A stretch of 64,000 nt of DNA from Chrysemys picta bellii (Eukaryota; Chordata; Testudines; Emydidae). Positions 13,359 through 24,717 of this stretch are shown here, in pieces. The stretch lies in assembly GCF_011386835.1 (NCBI RefSeq), contig NC_088795.1:14055441-14119440 (forward strand), in the 5' to 3' direction. The translations under genes and the position numbers were made by a program. Under the pieces are notes generated by a model. It saw only the letters and a program-made list of their open reading frames with translations, was not told the origin of the DNA and did no database searches. Every line of letters starts with the position of its first letter. The first letter of the stretch is position 1.

Positions 13359-13465
13359 TTGCTTTCAAACCTTTTTTGATTTGCAAACCCCTAAAAAATG
13401 TCAAATGGAGGTGCGGATCTCTTTGGAAACCTTAAACAGTCTGCAGACCTCAGGTTGAAAACCAC
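13359..13465. mobile_element. Decayed hAT-like MITE
   Basis: The ends TTGCTTTCAAACCTTTT and AGGTTGAAAACCACTG are imperfect inverse copies, similar to the ends of the element at 19324-19651. No clear TSD was found. Confidence 0.45.
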
Positions 13466-14960
13466 TGTAAAAGCCCAATGGAAAGACTCCCACAGACTTC
13501 AATAGGCATTGGATCAGGTCCCAAAAAGACATCCCTAGCTGACCTGCATCTTTCAATGTGTTACCGTTGTTACAATACAGGTTTTTAATATTATTATTTA
13601 ATAATTGATAGAAGGAAAAAGTAATTTTCTGCAACTAATGTGTTTGTAGAAGTCATTTTTCACCCCTAATCAATTTTCTGCTTCTTCGAGGTTTACCATT
13701 TGACTCATGGTCAATTTAGGTTTGTTTTAATCTCCATTCCTTTAGGCATTTTTTCCCCATGCTCCAAATCCTCCAGATCTTTTGCTCAAATGATCAGCAA
13801 TGAAATAGACTGAGTTAGCACTCTATTCAAACACTTCTCATCAGGAGGTCTGCAGTCTCAGGAAGATAAAACTTTAATTTAAAAAAAAAAATCTATTTCT
13901 GGAGCACAGTTCTTCAGAAGGAGTAGGCCAGAGTGGATCCCACAGCAAAGCCCACAGCCAGATGGGACACAGTTTGAGCAGAAGTGCTGAATACAATGTT
14001 GGAGAATACAATGGAACCGGTTTACAGTAAATTACGAAGGAAGAAATTTTATTCTAAGGCCTTTTACTGTGCAGATTGCAATTCAAGTGAACCGGAACTT
14101 GATGTTTTGTAGGTAAACAGAAAATGACTCTTCTGTATGCGAGTTATACTGTATACGTTTCTTTTCCCTTCAGTAATATTCCTCACTATCATAACAACCT
14201 ATTGACCTCTGGGTATAGCAGCTTTTTGGCATATACATTTGTGGCTCTCTCTGAACATTGCTTTTCCATTATATTATTTCCCTACCACTTGATTGTGCAA
14301 TCAAAATTATCTGCAGCATCTTTTCTATCATTTTATTGCATGCAAACAGATACTGTACGTACAAAAAAAAACCCAGATATTTTCCTACAGATATCACCTC
14401 CTTGCAACTCTGCTAAAACGTCTTCTGATCCTACGCATTAGAGCTGCTGCTGCCCAGTGACCTGCCATCTGTGCATCAGTATTCAGAAACTGCAAACCAG
14501 ACTCGAGGAGGTTAGTAGGTCATGGAGGTAATTCTCTTCATCTCCTAGGATAGGAGGAGACACCCTCTGCACAGTGCCATGCTCCCACAGCATCCATCTC
14601 ACCTGCTCCCACCCCCCTCCTGCTGCATTGCCAGTGGATCTAAGAAGCTACAATCACTTTAGCAGCTGACCTGCCCCTCCAATGAGAGGAGAGAGGTGTA
14701 GAGAAAACAGCTGAAAAAACAGAACTCAGCGGATGAATAAGTAGACTTTGGTATGCTAAACAGAAAGATACTAGCTTCAGAAACAACCTTGTAAAAGCCC
14801 TCTAGCAGAGCCAGGCCTGCCTGTGTGAAGAGGGGTCTGTCTGATCCAGAAGGAATCCAAGTTTAGTCAAGTCTTCCTACATAGTGAGAAGAAAAAGTAT
14901 GTCACTCTTGAAGCTGCAAAGACTATCTACTGCAGCATTCAACCACTAGACAACAACACA
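13466..14960. other. Intronic sequence
   Basis: Apart from the short palindromic-repeat fragment at about 13473-13521, nothing is recognised. The 105-codon frame at 14124-14441 is low-complexity hydrophobic sequence without motif. Confidence 0.4.
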
Positions 14961-15097
14961 GCCCTTGTCTACATTAGAGAAATTTGCACAAGTATAAATT
15001 GCAGCAGTAAACCCCACTCTACAACAATATAATGAGTCTACATTAGGGCTCTGCAAGAGTGTAAACTCAGTGCAATTTTCTCTACTGCAGACAGGGC
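14961..15097. mobile_element. Short TIR element (MITE-like)
   Basis: The left end GCCCTTGTCTACATTAGAGA pairs with the inverse of the right end (TCTCTACTGCAGACAGGGC) with few mismatches. The inner ends AAATTTGCA and TGCAATTTT also pair. The interior is short and non-coding. Confidence 0.6.
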
Positions 15098-15855
15098 CAC
15101 ACTCACTACAGCACTGATGCTAATGTATGCTGGCAACCCCCCTGCACGTGCCTGGAATCCTATTGACTCAAACTGGGGTCTGCCCACACACGTCACTGCA
15201 AGATCAGGGTCTTAATACTATTCCATAGAAAAGCCACTCAGGCCACCAATTAATCCAACACCCACCAGCTGAGAGTTCTGCATTGAAGTAAGCAGGCAAA
15301 CCTGGATCTCTCAGCTGCTGCTCAGGCTCACAGTGTTCTGGGCAGGAGGAGTTGGAATTTTAATCACACCATAAATTACTGCAAGTGTCTCTAACACTTC
15401 GTTTTACATTTATCATCACTCCTTGCATCAGATCACAATGATCAGGCCTCTCTTGAGGCACGTTGTTATGTACAGCAAGTAACTTCTACAGAAGTGATAT
15501 GATTTGAATGAAACAGGGGTCTTTGGAATCGCACGTTTTCATTCGGACATCTCTTTTTGCCACCACAATCCCCTCCAGCATCACAGCGCGAAGGTAAGGC
15601 CTAGCACATATCATTTTGTGTGTAACAGTTTTGTCTCAGGTGCCCTCTCCAACATCCTGCATTCATTCAAACTCTAGTAACCCTTCTCCAGCAACCACCT
15701 AGAACAGCGGTCTCATATCACGGGTCAATCCGTTCCTCTAAACAGCCTCTTGGAGAGCACTCTTTTCACCAGGGCATTCCATAAACATGACACCCTAGTT
15801 TGCCAAGAAAGCATTCACTGAGTTCATTCTGGGCTACCACATATAGCTCGTAGAC
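15098..15855. other. Intronic sequence without recognisable feature
   Basis: No exon, RNA gene or repeat is recognised. Confidence 0.4.
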
Positions 15856-15857
15856 TA

Positions 15858-15985
15858 TAGGCCAGGCATGGCCTAACTGTGGCTTGTGAGCCGCACGTGG
15901 CTTTTACAGTTAAAGTGCGGTTTGCAGACACACACAACCCACACCTCTCCCCATTCTCCACCTACCAGACTGGGGGGACTTTAGC
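15858..15985. mobile_element. Fragment of hAT-like non-autonomous repeat
   Basis: The block GGCATGGCCTAACTGTGGCT, then GTGAGCCGCACGTGGC and TTTACAGTTAAAGTGCGG, has the layout of a common sauropsid non-autonomous element. The other end is missing. Confidence 0.4.
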
Positions 15986-16792
15986 AAACTATTTATTTAT
16001 TAGCAGCATTCTTCCTATACTTAATAAAGTCTGCATGGACCCAAAATGTACTTTATCATAGACCTGCATAGATCAAAGTCAGATGGACAATGACGAGGGA
16101 GCATCGTGCAGGGAATCATATTGCACAGACAAAGATACTCTGGGGAAGAAAAGCATCTACCTTGGCACAGCTTGCAAGCTTCACCAAGATTCCAGTGTCT
16201 GAGCAATTCCTTAATCATCAAACACACAAAACTAAGGAAATTCCCAGGCAAATAATATTGTGAAGATGACCATAAAGTGAAGCAAATATAAAAAAAATTG
16301 CCCAGTACTTTAGAGTGCAATTTTTTTTCTTTTTTTAAAGCTGGAATATTTTGAAAGTTTTTTTTTTATATTAGTGTTAGGTCTGGCTCAACATTAACTT
16401 CCTCTAGTGACCTTTTTGTCTGAGATAATAAACAGTTACCTCCATGACTTCAAAGAGTTATTTCTTATACACTCATCTCCCTAGAAACCATTAAGGGTGT
16501 CTGTGATGGCTATTTCTATTCAAGTGGTGATTAAAACTCATCAACAGCCCTCTGTCCCACTAAAATCCATTGTATACAAACACACCCACAAGACCTGTGT
16601 GATTCCATACTAAAGCAACCTAAACAACACTTCCATTTCCTGGTTTATCAATAAAATAATGGCTGGCTGACCGGCAGTCACTCAGAACAAAGCTACTCAG
16701 TCTGGAAAAACAAGAGTCTGAAAACTCACTACAAAAAATAGGTTTTATATAAAACATTAGTGGAATGCTGTAAGAGCTACAAAGATTCTACA
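15986..16792. other. Intronic sequence without recognisable feature
   Basis: Only T-rich runs (16320-16370) stand out. Confidence 0.4.
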
Positions 16793-17138
16793 TACACCTC
16801 TACCCCGCTATAACGCGACCCGATATAACACGGGTTCACATATAGCGCGGTAGCAGCGGGGTTCTGGCGGTGCTTTAAAGGGTCCGGGGCTCCTGCTGCT
16901 GCGGGGAGCCCAGGGCCCTTTAATCACCGCTGGAGCCCTGCCGCCACTACCCCGGGCCTGCAGCAGCGGGGCTCAGCCGGAGATTTAAAGGGCCTGGGGC
17001 TCTGGCCGGGGGGAGCCCCGGGCTCTTTAAATCACTGTTGCAGCCCTGCCACCGCTACCCCAATATAACGGCGTTTCACCTATAACGTGGTAGTTTTTTT
17101 GGCTCCCCACAACCACGTTATATCGGGGTACAGGTGTA
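16793..17138. mobile_element. Tigger-like MITE with TA target duplication
   Basis: The element is 16795-17136, flanked by TA on both sides. Inverted ends are CACCTCTACCCCGCTATAAC and GTTATATCGGGGTACAGGTG. The interior is GC-rich (about 16850-17060), unlike its surroundings, with mirrored TTTAAAGGG / CCCGGGCTCTTTAA blocks. TA duplication and the CTACCCCG-ATATAACG end type fit the TcMar-Tigger group. Confidence 0.75.
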
Positions 17139-17970
17139 TAACACAAAATTAGTTCCTACAGCACATGGGCAGGTTTAGCTTACATGCTTCCAAAATCTTG
17201 CTTGCATGCACACACAGAGGAGCACAGAAACATTTGATGGCTTTTTCCCACACTTTTCAACAGATTTGGAGAGAGTTTAATCCAAAAAGGAGTAGCTCTT
17301 TAGTACCAGCTATCACCTACCTAATCCAGCCCTTCTCAGCTATGAAAAGTATCTTTGGCTTAGAACTGAAACATTTCTAAACGAGAATTTAAAAAAAAAA
17401 AAACCAGCACATTCCTTAGACTTTTCTGTCCCTCAGCAGTTTCACGTGAATGCACAGAACAGAATTAGGCAAAGAATTAAGGTGGCTTAGGTAATTATAG
17501 CTGCACATGCTATCAGTCCAAGACAGAGGATTAACAGAGTGAATTTTCAGTTCAAGGAGGTCTTCCCATGTGTTGTGAAAAAAGCTAGCCTCATTTTTTC
17601 CTGAGCATAACCTTTGTTTTAAAGGTACATTGCTCAGTGGAACTATACACACTAAAAAACTTCATTAAGAAGCCATTTCTATTCAATTATATTTTGTACT
17701 TAGAAAAGGAGATAGGCACCTTAGAAATACACAGGATAGATGGCTACATCACCCTGTGGCTTTGAATCAAGGGTGGAGTCTATAAGATTTAATTACTTTC
17801 CCCTGCATCTGGCATGATATATCATGCTGCTTCTAATCGTGGGAAGTTTCTATTAAAAATGGCATGGTAAAGAAAATGGCAGCTATAAAGACCATTAATA
17901 AACAAGGTTGGCTAACGAACGGTGACAATTAAATGAGGATTATGTTACTGTTTGCACCTAAACGAAATAA
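17139..17970. other. Intronic sequence without recognisable feature
   Basis: No exon or transposon is recognised. There is an A run at 17391-17403. Confidence 0.4.
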
Positions 17971-18189
17971 AGCTCTCTAAGGGTAGGTCTACACCGTTCC
18001 AGCCGACTCAGGCTTGCAGGGCTTAGGTTAAGGGGCTGTCTAACTGCAGTACAGTTCGGGCTCAAGCTGCAGTCTGAGCTCGGGACCCTCCCACCTCGCA
18101 GGGTCCTAGAGCCCATACTCCACCCGAGTCAGCTGGTACGGGCCAGCCAGGGGTTTTTAACTACAGTGTAGACAGTCCCTTAGAGAGCT
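17971..18189. mobile_element. Non-autonomous element with 24-bp TIRs
   Basis: AGCTCTCTAAGGGTAGGTCT (17971 on) pairs with the inverse of the right end (GACAGTCCCTTAGAGAGCT, ending 18189), about 22 of 24 positions including the inner ACAC/GTGT. The interior is GC-rich. No direct TSD was found outside the TIRs. Confidence 0.7.
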
Positions 18190-18415
18190 GATTCATCCCT
18201 TCCAATTTCCCCCATTTTGTAGGCCACATGCACCAGGTGCAATGTTGTCACCTCTCTTTATTTTATCACAAGTCATGCAACATTTGGTGTTTTTCTTAAA
18301 GCCCCATCTCCCAGAAATCCGTGATTAGGAGAATACCTCAGTCTTCACTTAAAATTAAAGAATTCCTCATTGTGGTACATGAAACCTTAAACACATGACT
18401 CATGTGTAAGGATAC

Positions 18416-19008
18416 GATTTTGTCATGAGAACAGGAGTACTTGTGGCACCTTAGAGACTAACCAATTTATTTGAGCATAAGCTTTCGTGGGCTACAGCCC
18501 ACTTCTTCGGAGGCATAGAATGGAACATATATTGAGGAGATATATATACACATACAGAGAGCATGAAAAGGTGGGAGTTGTCTTACCAGCTCTGAGAGGC
18601 CAATTAAGTAAGAGGGAAAAAAACCTTTTGAAGTGATAATCAAGATAGCCCAGTACAGTTTGATAAGAAGTGTGAGAGTACTTAAATGGGGAGATAGATT
18701 CAGTGTTTGTAATGGTTCAGCCATTCCCAGTCTCTATTTAAGCCTAAATTGATAGTATCTAATTTGCATATCAATTCAAGCTCAGCAGTTTCTCGCTGGA
18801 GTCTGTTTTTGAAGCTTTTTTGTTGCAAAATTGCCACCCGCAGGTCTGTCATTGAATGACCAGACAGGTTAAAGTGTTCTCCTACTGGTTTTTGAATGTT
18901 ATAATTCCTGATGTCAGATTTGTGTCCATTAATTCTTTTGCGTAGAAACTGTCCGGTTTGGCCACTGTACATGGCAGAGGGGCATTGCTGAAACCTGATT
19001 TTGTCATG
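18416..19008 (-). mobile_element. Penelope-like element, 5'-truncated, with 12-bp TSD
   Basis: The insert 18428-18996 is flanked by GATTTTGTCATG at 18416-18427 and 18997-19008. It is antisense: the 3' end (GAACAGGAGTACTTGTGGCA) is at the left and GIY-YIG coding sequence at the right, where it is cut off at the start of the domain. Six extra bases (AAACCT) sit at the truncated junction. It carries no 34-bp tail, unlike the fold-back copies. Confidence 0.9.
18700..18990 (-). pseudogene. PLE GIY-YIG endonuclease fragment
   Basis: This minus-strand frame encodes the GIY-YIG-type endonuclease domain found at the C-terminus of PLE polyproteins, which nicks the target DNA before reverse transcription. 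Visible motifs in order are CPSAMYSGQTG (usually YIGQTG; here I is S), FLRKRINGHKSDIRN, PVGEHFNLSGH and the C-terminal helix LQRETAELELICKLDT. It ends at a stop near 18700. The reverse-transcriptase part and the Cys-rich linker are missing through 5' truncation, so it cannot encode a working element. It matches the better-preserved domain at 38180-38590 and 39615-40025, with several substitutions showing it is older. Confidence 0.85.
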
Positions 19009-19315
19009 GAGGTCACAGATGTCATGGATTCCCCGACTTTCAGAGTCCTCCATGACATTTTCTGCTTCAGCTTCAACCCCGTACCCTGGGGTAGCAGAGC
19101 CAAAGCTGTCAGCTGCCAGGGGTGGGGGTGAGGGGGTGTAGAGCTTCCAGCCACCATCAGGGGCCCCGGAGCTTAACAGCTCCCCTCACCCCCTTATTTT
19201 TTAGTAAGAGGTCAGATAGGTCACAGACTTCCATGAATTTTTGTTTATTGCCCATGAGCAGTCTGCGACTTTTACTTAAAAAAACCTGACAAGATCTTAA
19301 CCTTATTCATATGTG

Positions 19316-19659
19316 ACCTAAAGCAGTGGCTCTCAACCTTTCCAGACTACTGTACCCCTTTCCGACCTAAAGATACAAGCGTCACCGCATACTGTTACTG
19401 AAAAATTGCTTACTTTCCCATTTTTACCACATTATAAACATAAATCAATTGGAATATAAATATTGTGCTTACATTTCAGTGTATAGTATACAGAGCAGTA
19501 TAAACAAGTCATCGTCTCTATGAAATTTTAGCACTGACTGTGCTAGTGCTTTCTATGGAGCCTGTTGTAAAACTAGGCAAATAGCTAGATGAGTTGATGT
19601 ACCCCCGGGAGACCTCTGAGTGCCCCCAGGGGTACATGTTGAGAACCACTGACTTAAAG
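19316..19659. mobile_element. hAT-like non-autonomous element with 8-bp TSD
   Basis: The element is 19324-19651. TIRs CAGTGGCTCTCAAC and GTTGAGAACCACTG match at 13 of 14. Flanks ACCTAAAG and ACTTAAAG match at 7 of 8. The interior is non-coding and AT-rich. CAGTGGTTCTCAAC ends are typical of hAT elements. Confidence 0.85.
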
Positions 19660-21110
19660 ACGCCAAAACCAGAAGAAAGGCAAAAGAAATTCCCCCTTTT
19701 TTATTCCATGATTTTTAAATTAATCTCATGATTTTTTGATGTAATAACTCATTTTTGAGCAATCATGGCTGGCAATACTGCAGCTGCAAGTGTATAATCA
19801 ATTGCACTTTCTCCACTGACCTTACTACACTGATGACTGTGAATTCTTTTTGAAAGGGAAAAGATCATCAGAGGGAAGCTAAAAAATGGATCTAAGCAGT
19901 TGACACTGTGCCTTTAAAGGTTCTGAGTTCATAGTGTCCCTTATAAATGATCTTTATCAAAAGCAGATTGTCTTTTCTACTGAGAATAAAGTGACCACAT
20001 TCCTTCCTTCGTCTACTTTCGCTTCTGTGCATTTCCACACAGAAAGCTTTACAAACGGAACCCAGACCAGCACAACTTGTTCTTGCTAGCGTACAGGTGA
20101 CGAAGCTCCCTTGCAAAGTATTCATAGCATTCCAGCTCTATTCATCTGACATTACGTCATGACAGCAAAGCCACAATGTTCTCTCTTTTTTCCGATCCCC
20201 AAATCAAAAGTATCTTTTTAGCGTTACATACACTACCTTGACTACATAATTCATCTGGGAATACTGAAGTCCTATAAATAGCAAAGGTATTAGAATTCTT
20301 ATATGAGACAGACACTCGCATTATTAATTCCTCATAAGCACGAAAGCTTACTGGGGAACCAACTAGCACCGACACAGTTAAGTAGGCGAGCACAGACACT
20401 GGGGGATAGCACATTAAGCTGAAACACAATCCTCTGGCATAATGGAATGAAGTTTGAGGATAGGATTTCAGCTTGAACTGTGAATTTCTTGGCTCTTTTG
20501 AGGAAAAAACCCAAAGCCATAATATTAAGGCAGTTTGGTTTTGTGACTTAATATTCATCTAGTTTCTAAGGAAATTCCTGTTCTGATGGAGTGAGTATGG
20601 TAGAAAATATAACACGAGGCTACTGTTGGAGAGAAAAAAAATCGTACTGATACTGTGGAGACAAAATTAGCTTTGGAGGCAAGCTGGGAATTTTCAGCTG
20701 ACGAAAGAATTCAACACACAAATTAGTCACCATAGCTGCTTGCCACTTGCCCTCATCGCCACAAGAATTTGCAATGCTCAGGCCAAAGGGAAGTACAATA
20801 GATGTTACAAGGAACTGAAAGTTGAAGGGACAAAAGTATTTGGCTCCCGTATGCCATGCAGCGTTCAGCTGGCAGCAGGGAGTCTGTACCGCTTCTGTTT
20901 TCTTTCCCAAAGCAGAGGCCTGCCCAGTGTCGGATGTGAGGCACTATCTATAAAGAATGACAAGCAGCGAGGATCATGTGGGAAATGATACTAGATTAGA
21001 ATGAGATTTATTTTCTCTCACACAAGATCCTTCACATAACTGTCCCTCTGAAGACTTTCAACACCAGGCGTTCATAACTTGCCAAAGGGTCACCTGGTGA
21101 CAGTGTAACC
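19660..21110. other. Intronic sequence without recognisable feature
   Basis: Overlapping antisense open frames up to 133 codons occur at 19.9-20.9 kb, but none has a recognisable motif or splice-flanked structure. Confidence 0.4.
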
Positions 21111-21114
21111 CAGG

Positions 21115-21335
21115 GCTGCTTGGTGTGGTGCTCTGTCCCCCTCTAGTGGCACCTAGACCATCTAGAGATTGATGAGTCTGCTACAGTGTTAGCTCAGAGG
21201 GCTACAGCTTTTAGCTCGTGCAGTAGAGGCTCATACACTAAGCTTCGGAGATCCCAGGTTCAATCCCACCGGCCATTACAACAGGGAGACAGAAGGAGCC
21301 CCTTTTGTGATTGTAACATGGTCAGTACTGGTTTG
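21115..21335 (+). mobile_element. Probable tRNA-derived SINE, decayed
   Basis: The region has TGTTAGCTCAGAGGGCTACA (box A-like) and GATCCCAGGTTCAATCCCAC (box B GGTTCAATCC). The block CCCCCTCTAGTGGC lies upstream. Spacing of the boxes is about 70 bases. The family was not determined. Confidence 0.5.
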
Positions 21336-22678
21336 AGGACTAATATATGTTGGCATCCCCCCCTTCTCAAAAAGACAATTTAAGATGACTGACCTAGGGA
21401 CTTCATTTCAGGGTGAGGTGAGGGATTCATAATGAGCCTGTTCATTCTGGACAGGAAAATGGCTAATCCTCCAAAACTGAAATCCAGAAATATTAGCTAT
21501 TTTCCTGAGTGACCACCACCACAGCCAAGAAAGATCACTTCAGGTAGGGGTGTGGGTACACACACGTCCCCACAGTCCAACAAGGCAGCACAGACATATT
21601 GTGTAACATATATACCCAAAACCTGGAATTTGGGGAATAGAGGGGTGGAAATCACGCCTCCCTTCCACCAACATACACCATATTAGCTCACTTTCCAGCT
21701 GCTCAAATCAAGCAGTGAATGGCTGGAGGCCATGAACCCTCACTTTATAAACCCAAATATTAAAATGCACTGAAATAATTACTTTAGAAAATCCATTAGT
21801 GTGAGAAGAGGAAAGCATAATGGGGGGGGAAGAGTGACTGGGCAGTGAACATTCTTGGCACTGATGAAAAGCTGCACTGTTCTCTTACCCGGAAATACTG
21901 AACAAAAAGCAGCTGCCGACTCCTCTAGTCCAGTTTCCTCAATGTAACTGGATCGCCGACTGGCATCCATTGTTCTAGTCTCAAGGAACAGTGCTCATTA
22001 GCATATAGCCTTCAACATGCATAAGTTTCCCATTACAAAAAAAATTAAAATAAAAACAAACGTCACCCTTTGGGTTGCAATAATCTGTGCTTAAAATACT
22101 GGCATGCATAAAAAAAATTAAGAATCAGTGATGACCTTATTTAGCAAGATGTAAGCATGAACAAGGTATAATGTGAGTGCAGATGCTTAAATACATACAG
22201 TATGCAATAAGAAGCCATCCACCAACCTGGATGATGTCTATAAATACAGGTTTACTTTAAAAAAAAAAAAAAAAAGTTTTTGCAGACAGCATTTTCTTTA
22301 CACAGCTCCCAGTGAGAGAAACCGTGCTCTTGCCAGGAGAAAGAAAAGAAAGACTTTCCCAGGAAGGCACTTCATAGTCAGGTCCACCTTGTACCTGGGC
22401 AGGGCCTCATCCAGTCACAGGGCCAAGGGAAGGTATGGAATACTGGCCTGAGACGCTCTCTCAGGAGGACTGCGGTTTGGGGTAGCAAGTTAAAAGATTT
22501 GTTTTCCTTTTGTTTTACTGAAACTTGGTTTTCTCCCCCCAAAATACCCACCTTTTTATTACTTTCAAACTCCTCTCACAGTCTGCTTACCCTGCTCCCT
22601 CACATTTTCCTCTGGTTCTCTCCTTTAAGCCATCTCTTTACACATATGTAAAGGTTAGGCTCTTGAAACAACAATGCC
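21336..22678. other. Intronic sequence without recognisable feature
   Basis: There is an A run at 22258-22276 and a G8 run near 21820. Nothing else stands out. Confidence 0.4.
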
Positions 22679-22913
22679 AAAGAAAGGCTCAGTGCTGTAG
22701 CTGTGAGAGTCCCAGGGATGAGAGAGACAGGATGGGTGAGGTAATATCTTTTATTGGACCAACTTCTGCTGGTGAAAGAGACGAGCTTTCAAGCTTCCAC
22801 TGAGACCTCAAGAAGAGCTCTGTGTAAGCTCAAGAGCTTGTCTCTCTCTCCAACAGAAGTTGGTCCAATAAAAGAGATTGCCTCACTCACCTTGTCTCTC
22901 AAACGAAGGCTCA
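22679..22913. mobile_element. Fold-back Penelope-like element (second PLE family)
   Basis: The layout is: TSD AAAGAAAGGCTCA (22679-22691); tail of about 30 bp (22692-22721); left arm 22722-22796; spacer; right arm 22826-22900; TSD AAACGAAGGCTCA (22901-22913), 11 of 13. Left arm words (TTTTATTGGACCAACTTCTG, GAGCTTTCAAGCTT) return in inverse on the right (CAGAAGTTGGTCCAATAAAA). I recognise these as the 3' end of a turtle PLE family distinct from the one at 38 kb. Arms differ at roughly 10-12 positions. Confidence 0.8.
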
Positions 22914-23036
22914 AGCTTCTCAGCCCCTCAGTTTCAATAGGGCAAGAGAATATCCTAACGTTCCTGTTTTCCACAGCTCTTAATTGACTCTTTGGCATGG
23001 AATGATGACATCTACCACGGAGAAGGCAGTGGGTGA

Positions 23037-23229
23037 AGATATACCTATCTCATAGAACTGGAAGGGACCTTGAAAGGTCATGGAGTCCAGTCCCCTGCCT
23101 TTACTAGCAGGACCAAGTACTGTCCCTGATGGTTCCCCTCCCCTGATCCCTAAATGGCCCCCTCAAGGACTGAACTCATAACCCTGGGTTTAGCAGGCCA
23201 ATGCTCAAACCACTGAGCTATCCCTCCCC
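23037..23229 (-). mobile_element. tRNA-derived SINE with CR1-like tail
   Basis: This is a second copy of the SINE at 13079-13257. On the minus strand it has GGGAGGGATAGCTCAGTGG, box B GGTTATGAGTTCAGTCC, and the tail GACTCCATGACCTTTCAAGG. It has a short insert (GATGGTTCCCCTCCCC) in the body. Confidence 0.85.
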
Positions 23230-24010
23230 CCCTTATGAAAATTGCGGTATAACTGCAGGGTGGGGTCCTGCCTTAAAAAAAAAAAAAAAAAATCAATCAA
23301 ACCCTGAAGGGAACATCTCTACTGTGTAGGGTAACATATCCAGAGCCAAAAAGCAGCAAGTCCGATTCTGCCTAGTGAGATTTGCAGTAAATAAAATTAA
23401 AGAATTCTCATTCCATTACATAATATCTACTTCATATTATTATATCATATGATACACTATGGCTTTATCTGCACGTTATGGTGATGTCCATGTGATACAT
23501 CTGTATTTACCATGCACCTCTGACCACCTCACCAGCACTTTACCCCTTAACCTGCCTCTCTCTAAGCAGCTTTAGACAACCTCTTTATTTTAGAGAAAGA
23601 TGCACCTATGCAGTTGCAGAGGTTCTCCTTTTACTTTAGAGTGATTCTTTGAAATAAATACTAAATTTCATTGCAGTGTTGACTTCCATGTGCGCTCAAG
23701 GAGATTCTCTGAGCTTCTTTTTTCTTACTGTTTTTTAGTGAGAAACAATCTATACAAGTTCAGGTGAAGTGAGCAGGTATTTATATATATGGTGTAGGAT
23801 CTACAAACAGAGCTTCCTCACAACAGTGATATTCAATAGGTGGCCTGCGGGTGAAATGTGGCCTGCCAAGGCTTCCTGTGTGGGCCACCAGCTCACCTTA
23901 AAAAAAAAGTTTATAATTAAGTTCACGAACAGTGATTCACTGCCTATCGTTTGCCTAGGATTTCCTTAGTAAGTAACTTACTGGATCTTAAGTTCCCATG
24001 ATAGTATCAG
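23230..24010. other. Intronic sequence
   Basis: There is an A run at 23275-23291. At 23830-23895 the block GGTGGCCTGCGGGTGAAATG looks like part of a non-autonomous hAT-like repeat. No exon is seen. Confidence 0.4.
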
Positions 24011-24031
24011 CTACAATAGAACTAGGATACT

Positions 24032-24472
24032 ATGGAAATGGGCTCCAGAGGTGATCCCAGCAATTACAGGCCGGTAAGCCTAACTTCAGTACCCGGCAAA
24101 TTGGTTGAAACTAGAGTAAAGAACAGAATTATCAGATACATAGATGAACACAATTTGTTGGGGAAGAGTCAACATGATTTTTGTAAAGGGAAATGCCTCC
24201 CCAGTCTATTACAATTCTTTGAAAGGGTCAACAAGCATGTGGACAAGGGTGATCCAGTAGATATAGCGTACTTAGATTTTCAGAAAGTTTTTGACAAGGT
24301 CCCTCACCAAAGGCCTTTAAGCAAAGTAAGCTGTCATGGGATAAGAGGGAAGGTCCTCTCCTGGATTAGTATTTTTATCTGGTTGAAAGATAGGAAACAA
24401 AGGGTAGGACTAAATCGTCAGTTTTCAGAATGGAGAGAGATAAATAGTGGTGTTCCTAGGGATCTGTACTGA
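24032..24472 (+). pseudogene. LINE reverse-transcriptase fragment (N-terminal part)
   Basis: This open frame covers the front of a LINE reverse transcriptase, the enzyme that copies element RNA at the nicked target. Visible blocks are NYRPVSLTSVPGKLVE, IDEHNLLGKSQHDF, then the palm motif YLDFQKVFDKVPH (normally LDFQKAFD; the catalytic Asp is kept), WLKDRKQRVGLN and NSGVPRDL (normally SGVPQGS). The frame ends at a stop directly after this block, and the next part of the enzyme continues in another frame at 24478. The endonuclease domain is absent, so it is a dead copy. Confidence 0.85.
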
Positions 24473-24477
24473 AACCT

Positions 24478-24717
24478 GTGCTGTTCAACATATTTATAAA
24501 TGATCTGGAAAAAGGGGTAAACAGTGAGGTGGCAAAGGCTGCAGGTGAAACAAAACTACTCAAGATAGTTAAATCCAAAGCAGACTGTAAAGAGTTACAA
24601 AGGGATCTACAAAACTTAGATGACTGGGCAACAAAATGGCAGATGAAATTCAATGTTGATAAATGCAAAGTAATGCACATTGGAAAACATAAAATACATA
24701 CGACACATACAAAATAA
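24478..24717 (+). pseudogene. LINE reverse-transcriptase fragment (C-terminal part)
   Basis: It continues the enzyme of 24032-24472 after a stop and frame change. It opens with LFNIFINDLEKG, as in CR1/L2-type reverse transcriptases. Next the catalytic FADDTKLL block is replaced by AAGETKLL, so both catalytic aspartates are gone. Then follow LQNLDDWATKWQMKFNVDK and CKVMHIGKHK. The frame stops at 24717, and thumb-region coding continues degraded in other frames to about 24960. Confidence 0.85.

Larger units (their letters stand above)
18399..19313. mobile_element. hAT-like element interrupted by a PLE
   Basis: Left end TAAGGATACGATTTTGTCATG (from 18407) is the imperfect inverse of the right end TGACAAGATCTTAACCTTA (to 19305). 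Flanks CTCATGTG (18399-18406) and TTCATATG (19306-19313) agree at 6 of 8. The PLE at 18428-18996 split it, and about 300 bp of its own sequence remain on the right. No transposase was recognised. Confidence 0.6.

Noticed and set aside
13079..23229. tRNA-like box A and box B sequences as functional tRNA genes
   Set aside because: They are joined to a CR1-type tail, present in more than one copy and lack a complete cloverleaf; they are SINE heads.
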